Assembly (NCBI RefSeq): GCF_009690905.1 | Contig: NZ_VOSW01000018.1 | Span: 1-64,000, forward strand | Reading direction: 5' to 3' | From: Paraburkholderia madseniana | Lineage (GTDB): Bacteria > Pseudomonadota > Gammaproteobacteria > Burkholderiales > Burkholderiaceae | Length of the DNA: 64,000 bases | Part shown: in pieces, positions 35,672 to 44,473 of the stretch | How positions within the stretch are numbered: the first letter of the stretch is position 1 | Layout: the number at the start of each line of letters is the position of its first letter | The notes under the pieces: model-generated | Seen by the model: the letters and a program-made list of their open reading frames with translations, nothing else | The model's database searches: none | Told to the model about the DNA's origin: nothing | Position numbers and translations under genes: made by a program

Positions 35672-37101
35672 CACATATCCCAATCGAAATCGTCGGGCGG
35701 CGCAGCTCCCGGGCGGGCGACACGCGCTGTGCGGCGCGCCGCCGGCGCTTTATCGGCCGCCGCGGCCGCCGCAGCAGCCGACGCCGAACGCGCATAAGCC
35801 GAGGCCGCTGCCTGCCCGGCCGCCGCCGCGCCCGCAGCCCCCGCCGCGCTAGCCGGCATGCCGCCGCCGATCTCGCGAATCGTCAGTCCGTTCAGTTCGA
35901 TGCCCGCTGCCGCGAGCCGCTGCCGAAAGTTCTCACCCTGCGCCGCCAATCGGGCCGCACCGGCCGGACTCGCTTGCACGCGCGCGACCAGCCGCATGCC
36001 GGTCAGCGTCAGGTCCGCATCGACGGTACCGAGCGTGGGCAGCGACAGCGTCAGCCGCGTACGCCACGGCTGGCCGTCCTCACTCGCCGTGCCGCCGCCG
36101 CTGCGATCCCATTCGTCGCCTTCCTGCTCGATGGTCCAGTCGAGTTTGGCGCCCGGCCATGCTTCACCGGTCCAGCGAAACTGCCCGGTGGCGAGCAGAT
36201 CGAGTTGCTGACGCACCAAAGGAACGGTCGCAGGATGAACCGCGGCTGCCATCGATTGCGAGTTTTGCGACGACCCGTCGTCGGCCAGTTGCGCCGCGGC
36301 GCTGTGCACGCTCGAGTGCGCCGGCTGGCCGTTCAGGTCGGACAGAGAACTCGCCAGCACCTCGCCGGCCACGAAGCGCGCGGCCTGCGCGGTCTGGATC
36401 GACGGCATCGCGCGGGCTGCCGCGTTGCCATCCGGCGCGCCGTTGGCCGGACCGTTGGACGCCGCACCCATGCCTGGCCGGCCTGTCGCATTAGCGGGAG
36501 AAGCCGGATCGGCGTCGCTCGCCCAGTCGAGCGGCATTTGCGCGGCGGCGGCCACCAGCTTGTTTTGCGCCTCGCCGGCCAGTGCGGCGGGCGGGCGCTG
36601 GCCGGCCAGCCATTGCGCGAGATGGGATTCGTAGAACAGGCCGCTTTCGCCGACCGTCTGTTCGAGCGCGGCCGCAAGTGCCGCGACCGGCACTTGAGCC
36701 GCCGCCACATTGGCGGTGGCCGTCGTACCGATGGTAGCGGCGGTATTCGGATTCGCGGATGAAGCAGCAGGCGTGGAAGCCGTATCGAACAGCGCAAAGC
36801 CGCCGGCTTCGACGTCGAGCGCCGGCGCGGCCGGCCAGATCGGCGTCTGGCCGAGCACCGCCGGGGTTGCCTCGCCGCCAGAGTTCACGATCGCATTGAG
36901 CGTGAGCGCGACGGCGGACAGCGCGGTTTGCGCGGAAGCCGGCGGCGTGGCGGGGGGCGCAACAGGGGTGGTATTGAGAACCTCGGTATCGACCCCCGCC
37001 GCGCCAGTCTGCGAGGCGGTCGCACTACCCGGCGTGAGATTGAGCAGACTGTCGACCCGGTTCGCGAGCAGCGAAGTGACGACCGCGTCGATTCCGTTCA
37101 T
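35671..37101 (-). CDS. Second FliK-like flagellar hook-length control protein
   Basis: A 476-aa Ala-rich protein without a membrane segment. The C-terminal part (about 300-420) reads as a FliK C-domain: QFRWTGEAWPGAKLDWTIEQ, LSLPTLGTVDADLTLTGMRL and VQASPAGAARLAAQGENF. The N-terminal two thirds are low-complexity Ala/Pro/Thr, as usual for the ruler region. A separate FliK is at 44474-46009. This copy lies between fliT and fhlB, so it may act with FhlB on export rather than hook length; that is inference. Confidence 0.8.
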   Translation of the reverse strand: MNGIDAVVTSLLANRVDSLLNLTPGSATASQTGAAGVDTEVLNTTPVAPPATPPASAQTALSAVALTLNAIVNSGGEATPAVLGQTPIWPAAPALDVEAGGFALFDTASTPAASSANPNTAATIGTTATANVAAAQVPVAALAAALEQTVGESGLFYESHLAQWLAGQRPPAALAGEAQNKLVAAAAQMPLDWASDADPASPANATGRPGMGAASNGPANGAPDGNAAARAMPSIQTAQAARFVAGEVLASSLSDLNGQPAHSSVHSAAAQLADDGSSQNSQSMAAAVHPATVPLVRQQLDLLATGQFRWTGEAWPGAKLDWTIEQEGDEWDRSGGGTASEDGQPWRTRLTLSLPTLGTVDADLTLTGMRLVARVQASPAGAARLAAQGENFRQRLAAAGIELNGLTIREIGGGMPASAAGAAGAAAAGQAAASAYARSASAAAAAAAADKAPAARRTARVARPGAAPPDDFDWDM

Positions 37102-37182
37102 ACCGATTCCTTGGTCACATTGACAGCAACGCGCTCAGATCCAGTCAGGCGGACTCAAGCAGCGCCTTGCTCGCGGGCAAAC

Positions 37183-37509
37183 TCAGCGCGCCCCGTACAG
37201 TTCCTTGAGCACACGAGTCGGCCGTCCGGCGAACAGCGCCGACAGATTGGCCATGCGCGGATTCGCCAGATCGCGGATCGCAGCGTCGTCAGCCAGGATC
37301 TGACGGATCAGCGCGTATTTGCGCAGGCGCTCCGCATCGTCCAGTCTGACGCCGGCTTCCGCGTCTTTCAACGCGTCCACCAGCTTCCGATAGTCCTCCT
37401 GCAAGTGGACCAGATCGTTCCACAGGGCTCGCCGGGCAGCCGTCAGCATGCGGCGGGAAATCGCTGCAATCGCCTCGTAGCGGGCGAAATATTCTGCGTT
37501 CGATGTCAT
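37183..37509 (-). CDS. fliT: Flagellar export chaperone FliT
   Basis: A 108-aa helical protein. In enteric bacteria FliT is the chaperone for the cap protein FliD and also a regulator of FlhDC. Sequence conservation is low in this family; the call rests on size, helical character (YEAIAAISRRMLTAARRALW) and the position directly after fliS, which it overlaps by ATGA. fliD is not in this window. Confidence 0.8.
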   Translation of the reverse strand: MTSNAEYFARYEAIAAISRRMLTAARRALWNDLVHLQEDYRKLVDALKDAEAGVRLDDAERLRKYALIRQILADDAAIRDLANPRMANLSALFAGRPTRVLKELYGAR

Positions 37510-37940
37510 CTCATGCTTTCCGCGGCCGGCTGGGCTGCCATCCGCGCGATCTCCGGGGCAATCCCGATCCATGCCTCTTCGAGCGTCGCCAGCAGGCCGT
37601 CGACTTCGACCAGCATCGCCTCGCTCTGTTTTATATTGGCTTCGAGCAGCCGGCGCGACATATAGCTATATAGCGCGTCCAACCGCTCTGCAATCTCACC
37701 GCCCACCTCAAGGTTCAGCGACAGTTGCAGCCCGCTTTCGACGATCTGAATCGCCTTGCCGATCGCCTCACCACGCGCCGACACATTGCCTTGCTGCACA
37801 TGCATGCGCGCTTGCGCAATCGCCTGCCGGGCGCCCTGATACAACATCACGATCAGACGATGCGGACTCGCGCCCATCACCCCTGTCTCGACGCCGACGC
37901 GCGCGTACGCATTGGCTCCAGAGTGTCCTGGGGAAAACAT
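37506..37940 (-). CDS. fliS: Flagellin export chaperone FliS
   Basis: A 144-aa four-helix protein that binds the C-terminus of flagellin and stops premature polymerisation. The motifs YARVGVETGVMGASPHRLIVMLYQGA (about 12-37) and the central IQIVESGLQLSLNLEVGGEIAERLDALYSYM (about 66-96) are diagnostic. It is the first gene of fliS-fliT-fliK-like-fhlB, about 85 bases after a candidate sigma-28 promoter. Confidence 0.93.
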   Translation of the reverse strand: MFSPGHSGANAYARVGVETGVMGASPHRLIVMLYQGARQAIAQARMHVQQGNVSARGEAIGKAIQIVESGLQLSLNLEVGGEIAERLDALYSYMSRRLLEANIKQSEAMLVEVDGLLATLEEAWIGIAPEIARMAAQPAAESMR

Positions 37941-38025
37941 CGGCGCTCCTCCTTTCTTCTACTGCGGTTGGTCGCGGCACCCCATCCGTGCACGTTGCCG
38001 CACCCGGATTTCTGCCTGTATCTGG

Positions 38026-38053
38026 TTATCGGATAGGCAGCGGGAAAGCTTTA
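38026..38053 (-). promoter_or_regulatory. Candidate sigma-28 promoter for fliS-fliT-fliK-fhlB
   Basis: On the minus strand TAAA (38050-38053) and TCCGATAA (38026-38033) are separated by 16 bases. The consensus is TAAA-N15-GCCGATAA, so the spacer is one base long and one base of the -10 differs. Late flagellar genes like fliS are expected to use FliA. Confidence 0.55.
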
Positions 38054-38235
38054 GGCCGTTGTAAGGAGGATTAAGGGGCCGATAGGGGCGATACCGCGCT
38101 GAGCGTGGCAAGGCCGCCTGCCACGAAGCGCCTCGAGGGCGCATCGGGCGGACAGTCCTGTCGTGAAGCCACACAGCGTTGCATCCGGGCGCATGCGTTC
38201 GGGCGGGCGGAACAGCCCTGTCGCCCGAGGCGCAC

Positions 38236-38571
38236 TTACACCTGCATCTGCATGATGTCGTTATAGGCCGTCACCAGCTTGTTGCGCACCTGCAGGCCGA
38301 ACTGGAAGCCGATGTTGGCCTTCTGCCCGTCGACCATCACGTCGTTCAGCGAGACATTCGACGCGCCGAGTTCGAACGCCTGCGCTTCGCCGGCCGCTTT
38401 GGTCTGATCGCCGCTGATCTTGTCCAACGAGGCCTTCAGCGCCGAGGCGAAACCGCCGGCCGTCGCCGCGCCGGACTGCTCGGCCACCGGGGTGTTGCCG
38501 CCGGCCGCTTGCGCCGCCATCGACTGCATCTGTTGCAGCGCCGACGAGAGCGCGTTCACGGGCAAAGTCAT
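38236..38571 (-). CDS. fliE: Flagellar hook-basal body protein FliE
   Basis: A 111-aa protein that joins the MS ring to the proximal rod. The C-terminal block [38 protein letters not shown] is the conserved FliE domain, here at residues about 74-111. ATG at 38571 has a GGAGAG site. It is divergent from fliF, as in other Burkholderiaceae. Confidence 0.95.
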   Translation of the reverse strand: MTLPVNALSSALQQMQSMAAQAAGGNTPVAEQSGAATAGGFASALKASLDKISGDQTKAAGEAQAFELGASNVSLNDVMVDGQKANIGFQFGLQVRNKLVTAYNDIMQMQV

Positions 38572-38646
38572 GTTCTCTCCAGGGAATGACGACCGGCATG
38601 CCGGAAACCGTACCGATCTGAACGAAAGCATAGCAGTGGGTCATCA

Positions 38647-38676
38647 GGGAAAGCCCCGAAACTAGGGGGGAAACCC
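38647..38676. promoter_or_regulatory. Two GGGAAA-CCC direct repeats in the fliE-fliF control region
   Basis: GGGAAAGCCC starts at 38647 and GGGAAACCC starts at 38668, 21 bases or two helical turns apart, roughly midway between the two divergent genes. A two-site binding protein is possible (FlhDC is the usual activator of these promoters), but the repeats do not look like the enterobacterial FlhDC box. Confidence 0.3.
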
Positions 38677-38808
38677 GGCTCTATTCAAGCAATCGGGTTG
38701 AGCCGCGCTGCGGATAATTTCAATGGTGAAAGTCTCTGTCCGCACGCCTGCCGACCCTCGGCGCGCTCAAGCGGCAGAACGCAAAGGCATCCCGGAGATA
38801 CCCGACGC

Positions 38809-40608
38809 ATGGATTCGTCAGCCAACTCTTTGATCAACCCAGACGCCCGCATGGGCCTCGCCGGCGCACAGCCGGGCGCCGGTGCTGCCGGCACCGGCCA
38901 GGCCGGCGGTGCCGCGGACCTCGGCGGCCTTGGGAGCAACCTGGGCGGCAACTTCGGCCAGCGTCTATCAGGTCTCGCGCAAATGCGCGGCAACCCGCGC
39001 GCCCCGCTGATTTTCGCGGTCGCGCTGCTGGTCGCCATCGTCGCGGGTCTGTTCCTGTGGTCGCGCGCACCGGACTACAAGGTGCTCTACAGCAACCTGT
39101 CGGACCGCGACGGCGGCGCCATCATCACCGCGCTGCAGGCGGCCAACATTCCCTATAAGTTCTCCGACGCCGGTGGTGCGATCCTCGTGCCGGCCGAGCA
39201 GGTGCATGAAATGCGTCTGCGTCTGGCTTCGCAAGGTCTGCCCAAGAGCGGCTCGGTCGGCTTCGAACTGATGGACAACCAGAAGTTCGGCATCAGCCAG
39301 TTCGCCGAGCAGATCAATTACCAGCGCGCGCTGGAAGGTGAACTCGAGCGCACGATCGAGTCGATTTCGTCGGTGAAGTCGGCGCGCGTGCATCTGGCCA
39401 TTCCGAAGCCTTCCGTGTTCGTGCGCGACAAGGAAGCGCCGTCGGCTTCCGTGCTGGTCAACCTCTACCCGGGCCGCGCACTCGACGAAGGCCAGGTGCT
39501 GGCGATCACCCATATGGTGTCCTCGGCGGTGCCGGATATGCCGGTGAAGGGCGTGACCATCCTCGACCAGGACGGCAACCTGTTGACGCAGCCGTCCACC
39601 GGCAGCGGTCTGGACGCCTCACAACTCAAGTACCGCCAGCAGATCGAGCGCAACACCCAGCAACGCATCGACGCGATCCTGTCGCCGCTGTTCGGTTCCG
39701 GCAACGCACACTCGCAGGTCAGCGCCGATATCGACTTCTCGCACACCGAGCAGACCTCGGAAAACTACGGTCCGAACGGCAACCCGCAACAGTCGGCGAT
39801 CCGCAGTCAGCAAACGAGCACCGCCACCGAAATGTCGCAAGCCGGGGCCTCGGGCGTGCCGGGCGCGCTGTCGAACCAGCCGCCGCAACCGGCCTCCGCA
39901 CCGATCACGGCGGGCAACGGCGCGAGCGGCGTGACCACGACGCCGGTCAGCGACCGCAAGGATTCGACCACCAACTACGAACTCAACAAGACCGTGCAGC
40001 ATCTGGAACAACCGATGGGCGGCATCAAGCGCCTGTCGGTGGCGGTGGTGGTCAACTATCTGCGGGTGGTCGACGCCAAGGGCCACGCGACGATGCAACC
40101 GGTCACCGCCGACAAGCTCGCGCAGGTCAACCAGTTGGTGAAGGACGCGATGGGCTTCGATCAGGCGCGCGGCGACTCGGTCAACGTGGTCAACAGCCCG
40201 TTCACCGCCGACATCGACCCGGACGCCGACTTGCCGTGGTGGCGCACGCCGGACATGATCGCGCTCGCCAAGCAGATCGCGACCTACCTCGGCATCGGCG
40301 CAGTCGCCCTGTTCCTCTACTTCGTGATGGTGAAGCCGGCGCTGCGCCGCGCTTTCCCGTCGCCGGAGCCGGTCGCCGCCGCAGCGCTGCCGTCGCCGGA
40401 CGAGCCGGTCCTGCTGGACGGCATCCCCGCCGCCGAGCGTGCGGGCGCGCCTACCGTCGCCGAACTGGAAAGCGACAACGAATTGCTCGCGCTGGAAAAC
40501 TCGAAACACAAATACGAACGGAATCTGGAATTCGCGCGCAACATCGCGCGCCAGGATCCGAAGATTGTTGCAACCGTCGTGAAAAACTGGGTGTCCGATG
40601 AGCGCTGA
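38809..40608 (+). CDS. fliF: Flagellar MS-ring protein FliF
   Basis: A 599-aa membrane ring protein on which the motor and export gate assemble. Membrane segments are at about 64-84 (APLIFAVALLVAIVAGLFLW) and about 482-502 (LGIGAVALFLYFVMV). The ring domains include YSNLSDRDGGAIITALQ and SVKSARVHLAIPKPSVFVR. The extreme C-terminus that binds FliG (ARQDPKIVATVVKNWV) is intact. The ATG at 38809 has GGAG upstream. The gene overlaps fliG by 11 bases. Confidence 0.96.
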   Translation: MDSSANSLINPDARMGLAGAQPGAGAAGTGQAGGAADLGGLGSNLGGNFGQRLSGLAQMRGNPRAPLIFAVALLVAIVAGLFLWSRAPDYKVLYSNLSDRDGGAIITALQAANIPYKFSDAGGAILVPAEQVHEMRLRLASQGLPKSGSVGFELMDNQKFGISQFAEQINYQRALEGELERTIESISSVKSARVHLAIPKPSVFVRDKEAPSASVLVNLYPGRALDEGQVLAITHMVSSAVPDMPVKGVTILDQDGNLLTQPSTGSGLDASQLKYRQQIERNTQQRIDAILSPLFGSGNAHSQVSADIDFSHTEQTSENYGPNGNPQQSAIRSQQTSTATEMSQAGASGVPGALSNQPPQPASAPITAGNGASGVTTTPVSDRKDSTTNYELNKTVQHLEQPMGGIKRLSVAVVVNYLRVVDAKGHATMQPVTADKLAQVNQLVKDAMGFDQARGDSVNVVNSPFTADIDPDADLPWWRTPDMIALAKQIATYLGIGAVALFLYFVMVKPALRRAFPSPEPVAAAALPSPDEPVLLDGIPAAERAGAPTVAELESDNELLALENSKHKYERNLEFARNIARQDPKIVATVVKNWVSDER

Positions 40609-41593
40609 AGGCGTAATGAAGAGCGCGCTCCTGCTGATGTCGATCGGCGAGGAAGAAGCCGCGCAGGTGTTCAAATTCCTCGGGCCGCGTGAGGTCCAGA
40701 AGATTGGCGTGACAATGGCCGCGCTGAAGAACATCACGCGCGAGCAGATCGACGAGGTCCTGCAGGAGTTCGTGCGCGAGGCCGAGAAGCACACCGCTCT
40801 CTCGCTCGATTCGAGCGACTACATCCGTTCGGTGCTGACCAAGGCGCTCGGCGACGACAAGGCCGGCGCGATCATCGACCGGATTCTGCAGGGCAGCGAT
40901 ACCAGCGGTATCGAAGGCCTCAAATGGATGGACTCCGCGGCGGTGGCCGAGCTCATCAAGAACGAACACCCGCAGATCATCGCGACCATCCTCGTTCACC
41001 TGGACCGCGATCAGGCTTCGGAAATCGTCGCCTGCTTCACCGAGCGGCTGCGTAACGACGTGCTGCTGCGGATCGCCACGCTCGACGGCATCCAGCCGGC
41101 CGCGCTGCGCGAACTCGACGACGTGCTGACGGGCCTCCTGTCCGGCAGCGACAACCTGAAGCGCAGCCCGATGGGCGGCATCCGCACGGCGGCTGAAATT
41201 CTCAACTTCATGTCGAGCAACCATGAAGAAGGCGTCATCGAGAATGTTCGTCAATACGACGCGGAACTCGCGCAGAAGATCATTGATCAGATGTTTGTGT
41301 TCGAGAACCTGCTCGATCTGGAAGACCGCGCGATCCAGCTGTTGCTGAAGGAAGTCGAGTCCGAGGCGTTGATCATCTCGCTGAAGGGCGCGCCGCCCGC
41401 GCTGCGCCAGAAGTTCCTGTCGAACATGTCGCAGCGTGCTGCCGAACTGCTCGCCGAAGACCTCGATGCGCGCGGCCCGGTCCGCGTCTCCGAAGTCGAG
41501 ACGCAGCAACGCCGCATCCTGCAGATCGTGCGCAATCTGGCGGAAAGCGGCCAGATCGTTCTAGGCGGCAAGGCGGAAGATGCATATGTCTGA
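40598..41593 (+). CDS. fliG: Flagellar motor switch protein FliG
   Basis: A 331-aa rotor protein that links FliF to FliM and takes the torque from MotA. The N-terminal KSALLLMSIGEEEAAQVFKFL, the middle-domain EHPQIIATILVHLDRDQASEI (about 126-146), and the C-terminal torque helix region (QKFLSNMSQRAAELLAEDLDARGPVRVSEVE, about 271-301) with the charged residues that face the stator are present. The start lies inside fliF, and the stop lies eight bases into fliH. Confidence 0.97.
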   Translation: MSAEGVMKSALLLMSIGEEEAAQVFKFLGPREVQKIGVTMAALKNITREQIDEVLQEFVREAEKHTALSLDSSDYIRSVLTKALGDDKAGAIIDRILQGSDTSGIEGLKWMDSAAVAELIKNEHPQIIATILVHLDRDQASEIVACFTERLRNDVLLRIATLDGIQPAALRELDDVLTGLLSGSDNLKRSPMGGIRTAAEILNFMSSNHEEGVIENVRQYDAELAQKIIDQMFVFENLLDLEDRAIQLLLKEVESEALIISLKGAPPALRQKFLSNMSQRAAELLAEDLDARGPVRVSEVETQQRRILQIVRNLAESGQIVLGGKAEDAYV

Positions 41594-42263
41594 TCAGAAC
41601 TCCACAGCGAAGGAGCGCCTCTCGGCCTACCAGCGCTGGGAGATGGCCTCGTTCGATCCGGTGCCGCCGGCGCCGCCCGAACCCGAAGTCGACGACGGCG
41701 CGTTCGAAGCCGAACTCGAACGTCTGCGCGACGCCGCGCATGCACAGGGCATCGCGACGGGTCACGTGGCCGGGCAGGCGCTCGGTTATCAGGCCGGTTA
41801 TGAGCAAGGCCACGCACAGGGTTTCGAGCAAGGCCAGAGCGAAGCACGTGAAGAAGCGGCGCGCCTCGCCGCGCTGGCCGAAACCTTCAAGGCAGCACTC
41901 GACGGCACGCAAGGCGCGATCTCCGAGACGCTGGTCGCATTGGCGCTGGACATCGCCCAACAGGTGGTGCGCCAGCATGTGCAGCACGATCCGACCGCGC
42001 TGATTGCCGCCGCCCGCGAGGTGCTGGCCACCGAACCGGCGCTGGTCGGCGCGCCGGCGCTGATCGTCAGCCCCGCCGACCTGCCGGTCGTCGAAGCCTA
42101 TCTGATGGAAGAACTGCAAACGCGCGGCTGGACCGTGCGTACCGATCCGTCGGTCGAGCGCGGTGGCTGCCGCGCGCAAGCCGGCACCGGTGAAGTCGAC
42201 GCCGGTATCGACACGCGCTGGGAGCGCGTCGCCGCCGCACTCGGCAAGGTGAGCACATGGTGA
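41586..42263 (+). CDS. fliH: Flagellar export ATPase regulator FliH
   Basis: A 225-aa stator-like regulator of the ATPase FliI. A glycine-spaced helix, [25 protein letters not shown] (about 61-85), has the GxxxG ladder typical of FliH. The C-terminal half resembles the ATP synthase delta subunit ([16 protein letters not shown]). ATG 41586 is used; an ATG two codons earlier (41580) is equally possible. It overlaps fliG and fliI by eight and seven bases. Confidence 0.92.
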   Translation: MSDQNSTAKERLSAYQRWEMASFDPVPPAPPEPEVDDGAFEAELERLRDAAHAQGIATGHVAGQALGYQAGYEQGHAQGFEQGQSEAREEAARLAALAETFKAALDGTQGAISETLVALALDIAQQVVRQHVQHDPTALIAAAREVLATEPALVGAPALIVSPADLPVVEAYLMEELQTRGWTVRTDPSVERGGCRAQAGTGEVDAGIDTRWERVAAALGKVSTW

Positions 42264-43960
42264 AGCCGACACTCGAAGAGATCCGCGCCAGCGATCTGAC
42301 GCCGCTCGAACGCGAGCTGGCGCTGGCGTCGTTCGGCGCCGAGGCACTGGCGGATGTGCCGGCCGCGGTGACACCCGCTGCTGCTGCCGTCGCAGCCATC
42401 GACGCAGCGCTGCGCGATCCCGCTCACGGGCATCCGGGCGCCGGGCACCCGGGCACCAGGCACCAGGCGAAGGGCGCGGCGGCGAGCCGCGAATCCTCCG
42501 CTGCGCGCCGTGAATCCGCCGATTCTTCGAGTCCCGCTTCCCCGCCTCCCGCCGCCGCCCCGTACGATCCCGCACTCGACAGCAATCCGCACATGCAAGC
42601 CTGGCGCGGCCGGCTCGACGCGCTGCGCGCCCGCAACGCAATCGCCAAGCCGATGCGTGCCTGCGGACGTTTGACGCGCGCCGCCGGTCTGGTGCTTGAA
42701 GCGGTCGGCCTCCGCCTGTCGGTGGGCGCCGAAGTGATGATCGAACTGCCCTTCGGCAGCTCACTGGCGATGGCCGAAGCCGAAGTCGTCGGTTTCTCCG
42801 GCGACAAACTGTTTCTGATGCCGACCACCGAAGTGATCGGCCTCTTGCCTGGCGCACGCGTGTACCCGCTCGAAAGCGCGCCGATCGCCGATCCGATGGC
42901 GGGCGCGAAGCGCCTGCCGGTCGGCTGGGAATTGCTCGGCCGCGTGCTGGACGCGTCCGGCCGCCCGCTCGACGGCCTCGGCCCGCTCGGCGCGCATGCC
43001 GATGCGCCGCTGTCCTCGCCGGTCATCAATCCGCTGAACCGCGAGCCGATTCACAAGGTACTCGACGTCGGCGTGCGCGCGATCAACGCGCTCCTGACCG
43101 TGGGCCGTGGCCAGCGCATGGGCCTGTTCGCCGGTTCGGGCGTCGGTAAATCGGTGCTGCTCGGCACGATGGCGCGTTACACCAGCGCCGAAGTGATCGT
43201 GATCGGCCTGATCGGCGAACGCGGCCGCGAAGTGAAGGAATTCATCGAACAGATTCTTGGCGAGGAAGGCCTCGCACGCTCGGTCGTCATCGCCGCGCCG
43301 GCCGACGTCTCACCGTTGCTGCGGATGCAGGCCGCGTCGTACTCGACCTCGCTCGCCGAATATTTCCGCGACCAGGGCAAGCACGTGCTGCTGCTGATGG
43401 ATTCGCTGACCCGTTACGCGATGGCGCAGCGCGAAATCGCGCTCGCCGTGGGCGAGCCGCCTGCCACCAAAGGGTATCCGCCTTCGGTGTTCGCCAAGCT
43501 GCCGGCGCTCGTCGAGCGGACCGGCAACGGCCCGGCGGGCGGCGGTTCGATCACCGCCTTCTACACCGTGCTGACCGAAGGCGACGACCAGCAGGACCCG
43601 ATCGCCGACTCCGCGCGCGCGATTCTCGACGGCCACATCGTGCTGTCGCGCTCGCTCGCCGAGGCCGGCCACTATCCGGCGATCGACATCGAAGCCTCGA
43701 TTAGCCGGGCAATGACCGCGCTGATCGACGATAACCATCTCGAGAAGACGCGTATGTTCAAGCAGATGCTGTCGCGCTATCAGCGCAACCGCGATCTGAT
43801 CAACGTCGGCGCCTATTCGAGTGGGCGCGACGCGCTGCTCGACCGGGCGATTGCGCTGTATCCGCGGATGGAAGCGTTTTTGCAACAAGGTTTTCGCGAA
43901 TGCGCGCACTTTGAACCGAGTCTCGAGATGCTGGACGCTCTGTTTGCCCAAGGAGGCTGA
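42257..43960 (+). CDS. fliI: Flagellar export ATPase FliI, with long N-terminal extension
   Basis: The ATPase of the flagellar type III export apparatus, related to F1-beta. It is 567 aa, about 100 longer than common FliI (near 450). The core begins near residue 110; Walker A is [15 protein letters not shown] (near 290-304), Walker B is in [20 protein letters not shown] (near 375-394), and the C-terminal [15 protein letters not shown] is intact. Residues about 25-110 are Ala/Ser/Pro-rich and hold a GHPGAGHPG repeat, so the extra length is low-complexity. Confidence 0.95.
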   Translation: MVKPTLEEIRASDLTPLERELALASFGAEALADVPAAVTPAAAAVAAIDAALRDPAHGHPGAGHPGTRHQAKGAAASRESSAARRESADSSSPASPPPAAAPYDPALDSNPHMQAWRGRLDALRARNAIAKPMRACGRLTRAAGLVLEAVGLRLSVGAEVMIELPFGSSLAMAEAEVVGFSGDKLFLMPTTEVIGLLPGARVYPLESAPIADPMAGAKRLPVGWELLGRVLDASGRPLDGLGPLGAHADAPLSSPVINPLNREPIHKVLDVGVRAINALLTVGRGQRMGLFAGSGVGKSVLLGTMARYTSAEVIVIGLIGERGREVKEFIEQILGEEGLARSVVIAAPADVSPLLRMQAASYSTSLAEYFRDQGKHVLLLMDSLTRYAMAQREIALAVGEPPATKGYPPSVFAKLPALVERTGNGPAGGGSITAFYTVLTEGDDQQDPIADSARAILDGHIVLSRSLAEAGHYPAIDIEASISRAMTALIDDNHLEKTRMFKQMLSRYQRNRDLINVGAYSSGRDALLDRAIALYPRMEAFLQQGFRECAHFEPSLEMLDALFAQGG

Positions 43961-43962
43961 CG

Positions 43963-44412
43963 ATGGCGAAACACTTTCCGATCAAGACGCTTATCGGCCT
44001 GGCCCAGGACGATGTGGACGCCGCCGCACAACGTCTGGGCCGCGCGCAGCGCGAGCGCAACGACGTGCAGTCGCAGCTCGACTCGCTGGTGCAGTACCGC
44101 GACGAATATCACGCGCGTTTCACGGCGACCGCCCAGACTGGCATGCCCGCCGGCAACATGCGCAATTTCCAGGCATTCATCGACACGCTCGATGCCGCCA
44201 TCGAACAGCAGCGCAACCTGCTGGTGACGGCCAATGCGCGCGTCGAGGCTGCCAAGCCCGACTGGCAGCGCCAGAAGCAGAAGCTCGGCTCGTATGAAGT
44301 GCTGCAGGCGCGCGGCGTTGCCGCCGAAGCGAAAACGATGGCGCGGCGCGACCAGCGCGATTCAGACGAACACGCCGCCCGCATTCTGAGGATGCGTGTC
44401 GAGGGCGTCTGA
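43963..44412 (+). CDS. fliJ: Flagellar export chaperone FliJ
   Basis: A 149-aa coiled-coil protein that fits into the FliI ring like the gamma stalk of ATP synthase. Nearly the whole chain is helical with heptads (AAQRLGRAQRERNDVQSQL and AAKPDWQRQKQKLGSYEVL), and the C-terminal RRDQRDSDEHAARI is typical. It follows fliI after two bases. Confidence 0.9.
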   Translation: MAKHFPIKTLIGLAQDDVDAAAQRLGRAQRERNDVQSQLDSLVQYRDEYHARFTATAQTGMPAGNMRNFQAFIDTLDAAIEQQRNLLVTANARVEAAKPDWQRQKQKLGSYEVLQARGVAAEAKTMARRDQRDSDEHAARILRMRVEGV

Positions 44413-44473
44413 TGCGCCCGGGCACCGCTTCGATTGACCGAACACCCCGTTTGACGGATTGACAGGATTCCCT

